The translations under genes were made by a program, and so were the position numbers. From assembly GCA_013397115.1 (NCBI GenBank), contig VWZW01006868.1:186001-250000 (forward strand): 64,000 nt of DNA. The letters are read 5' to 3'. The notes beneath the pieces are model-generated. The model did not search any database and was not told where the DNA came from. It was given only the letters and a program-made list of their open reading frames with translations. Shown piece after piece: positions 24,901-36,083 of this stretch; within the stretch, counting starts at the first letter, position 1, and each line of letters starts with the position of its first letter. The stretch comes from Edolisoma coerulescens. Taxonomy: Eukaryota; Chordata; Aves; Passeriformes; Campephagidae.

Positions 24901-26964
24901 TTGCCACCACACAGCTGAGAACTCCTCAGTCTCAGTCTACAATCAGATTTTCTTTTATTGAAGAGAAACTATTTTTCACAAAGAGTCAGAAACATCAAGT
25001 AAACCTGAAAGGAAAATTAAACACAGAAGAGAGTTGGGGAACATACAGACTGCATAAGTGCTTCAGGTCTTGCCTTGTATTCCACTTTACTTCATGGGAA
25101 ACTGTGCCAAAGCCCAGACCTGCAAACTGAGCCTCAAGGTGTCAGGGAAAGGGGAACAAACTCTGCAACTATGTGTATGATTCCTCATAAAGGAAGAATT
25201 CTTGCTCCATAAGCTGATCCAGCACACTAATGTGGTCCAGCAGGACAAGGCAGCCAGACAGCACTGGCGGCTTACAAAGCTTTTCAGAGTTTGGCACTCT
25301 GGCTTCTGTCAAGAGATTGCTGAAATTAGGGGTGAGCACACATGAAGCTCTTCAGTGGTGCACAGCACAAAAAGCATTGCCAGCACTTTTTCACAGAAAA
25401 ACACAGACAGCACATTAGGACTGGGGAATGATCCTCTTGTCTGGCTCAGGAAATCCAGACCATACTCGCACTGACTGCTCTCTGCCCTTACTGGCTTCTC
25501 ACCTGTGAAACTGGGGCAATACTCCCTTTGGCAATGTGCTTCCCATGTGAAACTGCTGTGAACGAGCAAGTGATTATTATTTACTGCTACTCACAGTTGA
25601 TATACCTAAACTGGGGAACCTGAGAAATTAACTCATGGATGCGTGGCCAAGGAGAAAGCTAAACTGCACCCCACTGGACCTCCACTCATGATATGGGGCT
25701 TGGGAGATGCAGCCAAACACACTCAGCCTACAGCTTAGAAAGAGTCTATGTAGCAACTGGCCTCAGCCTTAATCCCTGTTAATTTAGTGGGACATTTTTC
25801 AGAACTGAATTTCCACAAATGAGTGGAACTGCTCCAAGAGTACCAGTGAATCTCCAAATGCTCAGAATTGGATACATGCTAGAAAACCAAGTTGTGTTTA
25901 CTTTTCCACTGCTAATGTACACAAATCAGAATCTCAGAGTAAAAATGCTTTCCCATGTTAGGCTTTTTCCTTAATCTTGTTCCGAAAGAAAAGATACACA
26001 AATGATTTTACCCATATCTATTGAAAATGTCTGAAAAATGTCATTGCATGCCACCAGTTTTGGACACATTTCTGTCAGAAGAACCCAGGTAGCAGAGGAT
26101 GAATGATTTATGTGATGCTGCACTATACTGACACAGATTGCAAAGTAAGTAGCACAAACATCAGTTCAACAAAGGAAGTTAAAACTGTCTTCTAATACAG
26201 TTTTCAGGTGAGAACATATAAAAGACAGCTAAATAGAAAAAAAAAGGTAAAATGAAGACAGTATTAGGTAACACAGGCCAAATTATTTTTTTACTTAATG
26301 CCTTTTCATTTAGTAATTCAAGACCCATGTGCTTCTTACAACACAGTATAAAATCTATAAAAGCAGCTAAAGCAGTCATCCAAACTCTGTTTTCATATCT
26401 GCAACACACAGCAAGTGCTGAGGGTCACTGCAGGCTTACAGCCACTGCCACTGAGAGGGGGATTTGGTCAATGAGACCTCAAACTACTGGACTATCCATT
26501 GATTCTAATGCTTTTCAGTTCATTACTCCTTTCACTAAAGTGAACTTTCCAAAGATAGGGTGAGGATATTCTTTTTCAAGATCTGACATTTACTTTTCTC
26601 CTCTTCCAATACACTGAAGTAATCTCTCAGTGGAGATCACAACAATACACCACCAGATAGCCCAGCACTTCCTGCCACCTTTTCATTTTCTAATTCATTT
26701 TTTCACGCTCCCGAGCTCAAAAAGGTCAGCTCATGAACACTGCACACTCCTTTTGCTCTTCAGAGCTAGGCAGGTTTGGAGCGCCAAGCACAGGTTGAAA
26801 ATGGGCAAATGTGAGCTGCATTGCAGTGACAGTGACAGGTGACAGTGCTGCATGGGGCATCCAGGCACTTGTCCCTTCTGATGCCACCACGGCGACAGCC
26901 CATGCAGCCAGCTGGGGCTTTGGATGGAACTCAGGTGGAACTCACATAGAACCAGAGAGTTTAT
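15943..26964. other. Intergenic DNA, no gene seen
   Basis: About 11 kb without a supported gene or a clear repeat. Open frames are short (up to about 120 codons, for example 22,094-22,456 +), with no recognised domain. A (CAA)n tract of about five units lies near 21,854-21,869. Polypyrimidine-plus-AG sequences occur by chance, but none pairs with an open exon and a donor. Confidence 0.55.
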
Positions 26965-27645
26965 GACCTTTGCAAGAAGGGCCAGCCACTTGGGAAGACT
27001 ATACAGCCTTTGTGGTGTTGGGCAGAGAGAAAATCAGAAGGGCCAGTGCCTGATGGAAGTTAATTTGGCCAGTGCCCCAAAAAGACAATAAAAACTGTTT
27101 CTATAACTACATTAGCAACAAAAGGAGGGCTCAGGAGAACCTTCAGCCTTTACTGGATGGAGGAAAAGTGGCAGTGACAAAGGAGGAGTAGGAAGACGTT
27201 GAGGTGCTTAATGCAAGGCCTGCTACAGTACCCTGATCTCCTCCCAGGACAAGATGACTAACTCAGCAGATGAGAGAAAGGCTGAGAGTCTCGATTCCCT
27301 GGAGTTTGGTAAAGTCTTTAACACTGTTTCTCACAGCAACCTCCTGGAGAAACTGACTGCTCATGGTGTGCTCTTTGCTGGGTAAAAAACTGGCTGTGGG
27401 GCCAGGACCAGAGAGTGGTGGGGGATGGAGTCACATCCAGCTGCCAGACGGACACCAGTGGTGTTCCCCAGGGCTCAGCACTGGGGCCAGTCCTGTTTTA
27501 TGAGGAGTGACTGAGGGAGCTTGAGGGGTTTAATCTGGAGAAGATCAAGCTCAGGGGTGATGTCACTGCTCTTTACATCTTACTGGATGTGGCACTTAGT
27601 GCCGTGGTCTAGTTGAGAACGTGGTGTTAGGTCAGACGATCTTTG
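26965..27645 (+). mobile_element. CR1 LINE fragment with reverse-transcriptase text and internal deletion
   Basis: The + strand matches CR1 ORF2 in sense orientation. A pre-RT segment is at about 26,970-27,180 (AAAGACAATAAAAACTG, ACATTAGCAACAAAAGGAGG, TACTGGATGGAGG). Reverse-transcriptase text follows at about 27,290-27,500 (GGAGTTTGGTAAAGTCTTTA, CCTCCTGGAGAAACTGAC, GGGTAAAAAACTGGCTG, GGTGTTCCCCAGGGCTCAGC, GGGGCCAGTCCTGTTT). Near 27,500 it jumps to 3'-region text (GAGGGGTTTAATCTGGAG, GGCACTTAGTGCCGTGGTCT), so the part encoding the RT active site and downstream is deleted. Stops and indels make it non-functional. It abuts a probable ERV remnant on the right. Confidence 0.92.
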
Positions 27646-27789
27646 ACTTCTACTCTGTCAACAAGCAGTTAATTCTCTGCTGAGTCACAAAGACCAATAA
27701 CAAATGGACAAATAAGAACAAAATGTGGCTGGAGTGGAGGACCATGCAGAGATAGGGTAGCATTTTTCTGAGGCCAGGAAAGGAAGGAA

Positions 27790-28870
27790 AGTTGCTGAAT
27801 TATTACTGTTACTGAGGCAGGTGCAGAAACAGTTACAGGAAGAAAAGGAGAAAAAGCAAAATTTGGAAGAAAAGGTAGAGATGATGCTGAAGCAGGCTGC
27901 TAATCCCCCAGCATTGTACAGATTAGAAAACTAATTACATCTCCTGAAGGAAATGGAAATGGAAATACAAGGAGTGATCCCTGTGATAAGGAACCAGGGG
28001 AGAATGATCCTTTTTCTCTTTCAAATCCCCCCTGCCACGTGCATGAAGCCAGATCCACTACAAAACCTTGGGGTGGATGGGGACACCACACCCAGAAAAT
28101 TACCCAATTCGATCCAGTTCAGGTGGCTGATTTGCAAGAGCCCTAAGTCAGGCAGGATTGAAATCCAGCAAATGGAATCGTATCAATGCAGACGGAATAA
28201 TGGCCCATACATTCAGATTCCAGTTGGTTCCTGTCAACAATAGAATTTCTAACAGATCCAGGAGAACAACACTCCACATTAATGCAGCAGGATGCCGAGA
28301 AGCTGGGTGTATGACCCAGATGGCAAAGAGTTAAAATCCCCGGAGTAAATGGAGCAAGTGTTACCTGCTGAACCGAGAACTTAGAGCTCCTGGGTGAGAG
28401 CAGATGTCGGTCACTCACTTGCCAATTTAAGATCACAATGAAAACATTTTGGGTTTCAGTGTTCTGAACTATGGAACCTGGTGTCTGCTGGACAGCAGCG
28501 TGTGGTCCTTCGGTTCGACATTACCCCTAACACTAAAAGAAACCCAGAGGCTGCAGTGCACTTCCTCCATGGGGTGCCTGCACTCCCTGGTTCAAGGAGT
28601 GCTGGTGTATCAAAGTGCTGGATTTTGTTGTGGTGCAAGGTAGAATTCCTAAAGCTGATTTGGCCCCACTTACAGTTGCAGCACCAACCCTGCAAACTGA
28701 ACAGCCAGAATAAAAGCAGCCGAGTGCTGGGGCATTGATGGGGTGGTACCAGACTGCAATACAAACTGTAAAAACGCCCTGTCTCTGAGAATTCCATTTT
28801 AAACCCGAGATGAGAGATAGAAGCAGTCACTAGAGGGAGACAGTGCAATTTCATAGAACAACTCCAGAAA
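27790..28870 (+). mobile_element. Probable endogenous retrovirus remnant (gag-like)
   Basis: A purine-rich block at about 27,820-27,900 reads, in one + frame, as a charged coiled coil rich in Gln, Glu and Lys that ends near PPALYRLE. It is followed by more open + frame text (27,953-28,243) rich in Pro, Gln and Ile. Open segments continue to about 28,740 in changing frames with several stops. A coiled coil before Pro-rich text resembles the gag region of avian endogenous retroviruses. I found no clear LTR pair, primer-binding site, protease or polymerase motif. It is heavily decayed and not functional. It could instead be another LTR element or a decayed cellular retrocopy. Confidence 0.42.
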
Positions 28871-31800
28871 ACTTTTCAGTTGAAAAATTAATAAAAAGCC
28901 AGAAAATCCATGCCTGTGGGTCTCATGGGTTAATTTGCTGGTATTACCTTGCCTACTGAACTCAGAACTACAGGATCAACAGCAATATTTGCCAATGTTG
29001 GAAGAAGATGATATTACAGAAAAAAAGAACTAGCCTGTCCATTTTTCTGTCATAAGCAGTATTCGCTTTTAAAATGCTTTTTCTGAGAACCTAAGAGAAA
29101 GGACTGTCATTGTCTTTGTACCTTTGTACCTGAGTATGTATTGCATGACTAAAAACTCTTCCACCTCAAGTGATAATTCCTTTTATTTTGCATTTTTAGC
29201 CTCTGAATGAATTACTGTTCATTTAACCATGAAGAAATTAAAGGCCCTGGTTTACATTTTCCTAACCCCTACTGACTCCTGATCTATGAAGTACTCAGTG
29301 ATTTACAAATGTATTTGAAAGTGACAGACAAGCTTCTTCAGGAACAAAACTTTGTGACCTATGAGAAATTAAGGAAACACGATGAGGCAGTCAGAGAAAT
29401 ACATTTTTTATGTACTGGATTTAAAATACATTCAATTTTAAGGCCGAGGCAAGAAAGCTTACAAATTCACAAACTGCAGTTGTTCCTCTTCTTCATTCTC
29501 ACTTTTTCCCTGTAGTTCTCTGTGTCATCTCCCCACTCTTCTTTGCCTTACGTTGCCTGTGTCAGCATTGTTGATGACCTAAGGCTTAGCCTTCTGCATG
29601 TGCCCAACTACAGACCGATCAGATGAGTCTAATGAAAGATGCTAAGAGAGGGGCAGCAGAAATGATGACCATTTCACAAACAGCTTCATTAAGACTAAGA
29701 CCTGGATAAAGCAAATTGCACGCTGGGTTCTTTGCCAGGAGTGCCTGGGTCAGTGAAGTCAATGGGTTTGACAGTAATGAGGAATTGCTGACAAAATACT
29801 GAATGAGGGTTGGCAGTAAAATACTAGTCCCTGATAGGGACTGTAAAAGGATTGAAGATACTGCTGCTTCCAGGACCTCCTCATACTTCTCGAAGGTTTT
29901 TCCAATAGAGAAAGTTCCTATTAGTTTAGCTCTGCTGAGTTAGCAATATTCTTCCAAGAGAGAATTGTTTATGCTAATCTATTCACCGTTACTCATTTAT
30001 AGCAGTATTTTCACCGGGGGCTACCTAGCCTGGTTATTTCAGTTTTCATAAAAATAATAACTAAAATGACACAAACCTGGTTTTAGATGGACCTAGAAGT
30101 GTGCAAAATCAGCACTGGATGCAAAAGGTGCTAGTCCAATATAAGACATTTGTAAGATGCTTTATCCATACCCATGATGAGTGTCATTTATGGAGGAAAT
30201 GCTGCCGCCCAGGGCCTGCTTTCTGTTTATCTTTCAGATCCTTTTGAAAAAAAACTAAAGCATAATCAGCTTTGAACTATTTTGTGTTCTGAGTCTTCAG
30301 GGGAAATAATACTTTCCCATGCTTCTCCTGCCACTCACGACAGCACTGAAAACATCTTCCTTGCTAGTTCTGCTTGCAGCCTCCAAGGGCTGCCCTCGAG
30401 TGTGACAAAGAATGTTTGTTGTTTTCTTTTACTAAAATCACAGGTTTACTTTTTTTGTTAAAACTTTAAGAAAAAAAAACCTTATCCTCCTTCAATCGAT
30501 TCATCTGCTTAAACCTTATTCAAATCACAAAGGTAATTACATAAATTACATAGAGTGAAAAGTGGTGTGTTCATTTACTCAGGGCTGAAAATGAAGGGAA
30601 TGAATATTCAAAGCAGTGTGATGTACCACTGTGTGAGGCAAAAACACATCAGCAAACTGAATTAACTGTTTATTGGCAGCATCTTTGAACTGGATCTGGC
30701 TTTTATGAGTAACAATGTCACTAATAAGTTCTCACTGATGTCATCAATCAGATGGAAGAGTGAACTGCCAGCTCCTGCCTTTCACCAGAAGCAAAATCCC
30801 ACACAGAGCAGTCTCCCTCCTTCTAAATTCACATGATCTGGACAGATTCTGTAAGAATGAGAAGCATCTCTTGTGGAAACCCAGTTTCTGCTAAATTGAG
30901 TTTAGATGCACTTCTGCCTCAACCCCAAGCATTACACATTCTCAATATATTTTTAAAAATTCCAAGTAAAAGCACAATTCAGAAACCCTACAGTTGGCAT
31001 GCCTTAGTGGGTTTTTCCAAATCCTTGCCCCTTGTCACAATATTCCACATTTTTCTTAGTTTGGGAGACCACTGTGGTGCTGCCCTGGATGAACAGGTGA
31101 ATTCATCTGCCTGATCCAACACAAAGAGCATGAATGCTCTATGATGGTGGATGTGATTTTTAAAAGAAACAAGGCCAGCTAAGCCATGAGTGAGCAGTAC
31201 ACTCTTGAAGCAGTATGGATTGGAAACCCTCTGCAAAACAGACCTTTCTTGTCTCAGAGGAAGGATCTCTTGCTTTTTTGTCCTTGAGCTCTGATTTGTG
31301 GTTTTGCTTGAAGGAAGAAGTGAAGAGCAGGCTGCTTGAATCATTTCAATTAACTGGTTTCCATACCTTTAGAGCTGCCTGAACAGGCTTCTGTGTCATT
31401 ACCAGGACTCTGCCTGTACACACTATACACCAAAAATTCTTCAGATGGGAAAGCAGATCAGATGTGGGTGAGAATTTGCATGAAGTTCCTAAAGCAGATA
31501 AACTAGCTGTCCACCTTAGTGTGCAATCCACAGATTATTACAGAAGGTGGGCTCTGCTCCTGTTTCCATCCCTTTAAAACCTCTCTCTGCTGGGTCCTTC
31601 TTTGGCACAGTAATAAAATTTTACTCACAGAAATACTTTCGATGTTTATTTCAGAGCAACCTTACTGGATTTATTTACTTTCTGACAATTACTTCGGGCA
31701 CTTCAAAATACTGTTAATAACTCAGATAAGTAGCAAGAAGAATGCATAATTTATTTATATTCACTTGCCACTCTCAACTTAATTCAAGGTGTCATCTACA

Positions 31801-34614
31801 GATAAAAACTATTGCCACTAGTTTCATACCTCCGTATGACACAGTAGACACTTGGAGAGATCATTAGGCTGATAGACTCTGCATCCCATGTTAATTCTAG
31901 CTTTTTACTGTTTCGGAATGCCATTCATTTATTACTGTGGATACATTTTCTGAAAATGCATTAGTGTTGGAAATCCCTCGATTACTGTAAATTAGGGAAT
32001 AACCCTTTTATTTTCCAACAGGTGTTATTCAAATGTCACTACAAACCTCTATATCCCTGTTGCAAACTGCAACATATTTTTCTCCTTGTTATTTGAAGGC
32101 ATTCATCCAAAATTCCATGCTACCAAACATTAATTAGTTAAAAAAACCAGTCTGGTTTACTTCTACCACAATGTTTTATTCAGTCATTGTAATGACTATT
32201 CATATCCTTGCCCTAATTAGCATTATATTAACATGGCCTCATATCCTCACTGCTAATGCTCCAACTACCACATGCAGAATAGCTGCTCTCACCAACAGGT
32301 AGTCACACTGCTTTGTTGGAAATTGTTGCGCTCGGAATTGCACTAGACCACTTCAAAGCTATTAAAATTAGGCATCAATCTAGCTTTTAGCAGAAGTGCT
32401 TGTGAAGTGTTTCTTTTTCTTTTTCAAAATTGTTTCTTTTCTCCTCTGGTTCTTCCTGAGTGTGAAATTAAAAGCAACGAAGCAGCATCTGTGGCCTGTT
32501 CTGCAGTTTCTGCTGCCCTCTGATGGGTGCAATGTTAGAGCAGCTTCGGGAACTCACTGATTTTGCTGTGTTGTGCTTGTTCAACGTGAGGGATTTAAGC
32601 CCCTCTTTCTGCTCCTCAAGCAAATACTAAGCAAATACAAGTGAATATATGGAGTTGCTGTTTATGCCCTCTCTTTCTCAGGTGGTCATTTGTATTTGTG
32701 TAAAGGAAAGGAAAAAAAAATATAGCTACTTGTCTCTTTAAGAGAAAAAAAAGAAAAAAAGAAGGGATTTTAGGTTTCAGCTTTGGCATGGTTCTTACTT
32801 ATACTTCAGCTTAAGTGTGTGGCCTCTCTGAAATCAGTCTAAATGTGGTGCACCATGAGATTAAACACTGTATGCTTGCTCATCATCATAGAGTAACTTA
32901 CCAGTTTCAAGCTGTCCTTATTAGGCTTGAAGCCTCCCAAAGACACTCTTTTTGCCACACCTGGTCAAATGGATCTTGCTCCTGCCTTAAACTCCTTGCT
33001 TCTCCTAACTGCATGTGTGGTAGGAGCCAAACTCCTGTCTGCAACACGAGCCTTGCACCAAGTGTTGATCCACTGAAGGTACCCAGTCCTGCCCAAACCT
33101 TTCCCTCTCCCTGAAAGGGCTGAGAACTCCACTCATGCCCCCTCTGACACCATACTGGTAGTTACTGCTGGTAAAAACTCACTTTTTTTTTTTTCAAAAG
33201 GTACAGCCATTATGCTGCATCCTTGGCCAAGTCATGTATGCAAACTCCTTCATGAAGAGACTGGGTGCCAAAACGAAAAAAAAAGCTGTAACACTAGTGG
33301 CAAATTTCATAAGCATCAGCAAAGACAACAGTACATTAAACATGATCTTAATTTGTGACATGCCTTTGCAGCTATGCTACATGCTGAGAATGCTGACACC
33401 ATATACGTGGCATGTTCTATGCCCTCATCTGCACTGCTCTGCATACAACAGGAACGGGCAATTGCACCCAGAACTGAGAGAATCCAAATCAAAACCAAGT
33501 CAAATATATATATATATTTACTCGTATCACTGACAGAAATCATCAGGGTAACAAAGTTTAGAACAGCAAGATGTTTTCCTTCGAAATAAAGAAAGCAAAT
33601 TTCCATGGTTTATTTTTAACATATTTTCATTCTCTTGAAGGACTTCTGATAAGACTTTCCAGTGAAATCTCCTGTTTACTCTCATGTCACACATACACTT
33701 GACAAAATGAAGTCAAAACTTCTCTCTATGACTCATTACAGTAGCCAAGCCTTGGTTCTAATTATGAGAGGTACAGTACTTGCTGCTGATAGCTCGTTTA
33801 GCCTATTTGGATTTCTGTTAAAGCCATTGGCAAGGATGCTATTTATTTAATTAACTTTCTAGAGACCACTTTCAATGATACAACTGTAATTACTCCAATC
33901 TGGACAAAGACTTTACCTACAGAAAGTACTAAAATATTATTTCTGTCCGATAACTTTTCCTTGTCCCAATCAGCTTTAGCCTGTAATCTGTATATAGTTC
34001 TCTACTGTGCTGCAACTATGCTTTCTTTTTGCTTTTTAAGTTCCATTGTTATGCTTGGGATGTGTTGAAGGTTTCAAAGTAAAATGGTCTGGCCTCTAAT
34101 GAACTTCTTTCAAACTTGATGGATATATAAAGAGAAGACAGGATACAATGAGAGCCAGACAGTTATTAATAAAAGTTGAGGTTTTTTTTTATTTCCACCC
34201 CTGAAAAACAGAATCTAGTCAAGAATATTTGTATAGACTAAGCAATCCTATATGTTGCCCACACTTTGACCACAAAAAGAATCACTATGTTCACGGAAGT
34301 GGAAAAAAAAAAAAAGATGAAGGCTTTTTGATTTGCAGTTAGAAACCTTACACTATAAAGAGGTAAATGAAAAATGAAGTGAGCTGCTTTCTATGTAGGA
34401 AGAAGATGAGATGGTGCCAGATGTGGAAAGATTCTAGCAGCAAAGAGTCCAGGTTTAACACCAACAGGGCCAACTAAAGCAACTAAAACCAACATGTTTA
34501 GTACTTCTAGAAAACTTTAGAAATCAAAACCATACAAACCAGATGAAAGATTCTTAACAGCCTTCTGAAAATGAAGCAGCTACCGAAGGACACCGTTACA
34601 CAAACATAACCCTC
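28871..34614. other. Intergenic DNA, no gene seen
   Basis: No supported gene. Open frames reach about 118 codons (30,988-31,344 -) without domains. The part at about 31,970-32,300 is AT-rich with many TAATTA/ATTAG cores. A poly(A) run lies at about 34,302-34,315. Confidence 0.55.
33504..33518. repeat. (AT)n microsatellite
   Basis: An uninterrupted alternating AT tract of about seven units in AT-rich DNA. Confidence 0.85.
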
Positions 34615-34795
34615 TTTAAAAAGGCCTGGGGTGGAGCTAGGAAATTATAGACCAGTTTGACCTTGGTGGTAGGCAAGATCCTAAAGATATTAATAAGAGA
34701 TGAGATCACAAGGAACTCAGACTGGGCAAAGTGATTAATGGACATAATCTACTTAGATTTCAAAAAAGTATTTGACATAAAACTGTAAAGTAGAT
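34615..34795 (+). mobile_element. CR1-type LINE fragment, reverse-transcriptase region, highly diverged
   Basis: The + strand reads AAGGCCTGGGGTGGAGCTAG, GGAAATTATAGACCAGTTTG and GGCAAGATCCTAAAGATATT. After a gap it reads ATCTACTTAGATTTC-AAAAAAGTATTTGACA, which keeps the (Y)LDFxKxFD reverse-transcriptase motif of LINEs. The order and spacing match the start of the CR1 RT domain in sense orientation, with a large internal deletion. Stops are frequent. Divergence is much higher than in the other copies, so it is probably an ancient insertion. Confidence 0.65.
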
Positions 34796-35388
34796 TAATG
34801 TACAATGGTAGCAAGCATAACATAGAAGGTGTCATCCTCGAGCAACTAACGAGAAGCACAGGTACACCCTATAGCTACCCATACTATCTGCACTCTTGGA
34901 GGAAGTATGATAAAATGTCATTCATTTGACATACAGACTGCAGACTGAGGCTAATTTGCTGTTCTAAGGCTGCTGGTCTCTTAAAGATACAGGGGACACA
35001 TTTTGCTCTCAGTCCCGCAAGTGAAGTCAGGAGAATTGCTCAAGCTGTACAATGACTGGAATCTACCCTTCGTCACTTCCCTTTGCTTCACAAGTGTGTT
35101 TCCTGTATTATTTTGTCAGAACCAGGTGCCTTGGTTGTTGCCCCCTGCTCCCAGTACACTGAACCAATCGTTTTAATGTCTCATCAATACCAGTGGACTG
35201 TTTGCTCGCACAGATTTACCACAGTGGGTGCTGCAGGCTATATATATTCTGTGTGAGGTATCATAGTTTCCTGTCAAACTAAATTATTTTGATTTGTTGG
35301 TATTAGTTTGGGTTTACAGCAGAGGAGATAAGTATTTATCCCTTCTTCTGTAGCATTGAGTTCTTTGATGGTCACTTTTAGGAACCTG

Positions 35389-35446
35389 ATTTGGTATCCT
35401 TTATTTATATCAATATATTTGGTATCCTTTATTTATATCAATATAT
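35389..35446. repeat. 28-bp tandem duplication
   Basis: The unit TTGGTATCCTTTATTTATAT plus CAATATAT occurs twice in a row, with copies starting at 35,391 and 35,419 and no visible mismatch. The tail of the unit (TTTATATCAATATA) occurs a third time at the centre of the adjoining inverted repeat. The duplication and the hairpin therefore probably arose together. Confidence 0.95.
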
Positions 35447-35501
35447 TTCTTGGGTTTGCCCAGGATTTATATCAATATAAATCCTGGGCAAACCCAAGAA
35501 A
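35446..35501. repeat. Perfect inverted repeat, 27-bp arms, 2-nt loop
   Basis: The left arm (35,446-35,472) begins TTTCTTGGGTTTGCCCAGG and ends ATTTATAT. The right arm (35,475-35,501) is its exact reverse complement, ending GGGCAAACCCAAGAAA, with only CA between them. All 27 pairs match. It is not a known tRNA, miRNA or transposon terminal repeat as far as I can see. The perfect arms imply a recent origin. A fold-back template switch during replication, primed by the near-palindrome ATATCAATAT, would explain both this and the neighbouring tandem copy. Confidence 0.97.
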
Positions 35502-35741
35502 GCTGTTCCGCTAAAATGAGTAAAAAAACCTAGCAGTGAAAGCATTGAATGTGTACTTTGGGCCAGGTTGTCTAAAAAGTCAATTGCATCAATTACAAGA
35601 GAGAAATTGGCTTATGTAGCTTCTTTACTGCTGATCCCTCGTAATGCCAAAAGGAAGTTCCAACCATTTACAAGCTGACGTATATAAAATGTGAATCCAC
35701 TGGGACACTCTAAGTCTCCTTTGGAAACCCTGTCACCATGA

Positions 35742-36083
35742 ACAGCTCAGGCTAATATCAGCAACTGCTGTGATAGTTGTTCAGAACAGTCATTCCTTTT
35801 CCAAAGTGTAAAGTTGAAATGGCAAGATAAAGTTGCTGCTTACACTCGTGTTGTTGCTTCAGCCGGTTATATTTATCCCATTACTACTGGAGAGCTTGGC
35901 AGGTCGCTGAAGCATCGTGATGAACCAAAGTTAATGATAGCAGGGAAGCCAGCTCTGTTCCAGATTTGTCATGTGGATGTGATGCCATGTGCAGTGGACT
36001 GCAGTATCAATGAAAGGATCAGAAAGGAGTCAGCTGATCGCTATGGATTCGGTCCCTACAAGCACCCCACATCCACAACCTGA
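35742..36083 (+). other. Uninterrupted open frame of 113 codons, unidentified
   Basis: The + frame is open from after a TGA at 35,739-35,741 to the TGA at 36,081-36,083. It has no early ATG, and only a Met inside. The text has an ordinary amino-acid mix, including YIYPITTGELGRSLKHRDEP and later CHVDVMPCAVDCS, and is richer in CpG than its flanks. No domain is recognised. It could be an exon or retrocopy fragment of an unknown gene, part of a decayed retroelement, or chance. The stretch after it (to about 36,210) is also relatively GC-rich. Confidence 0.22.

Noticed and set aside
28510..28530. GGTTCGA resembling a tRNA T-loop
   Set aside because: No acceptor, D or anticodon stem can be formed around it. 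No tRNA gene was seen anywhere in the window.
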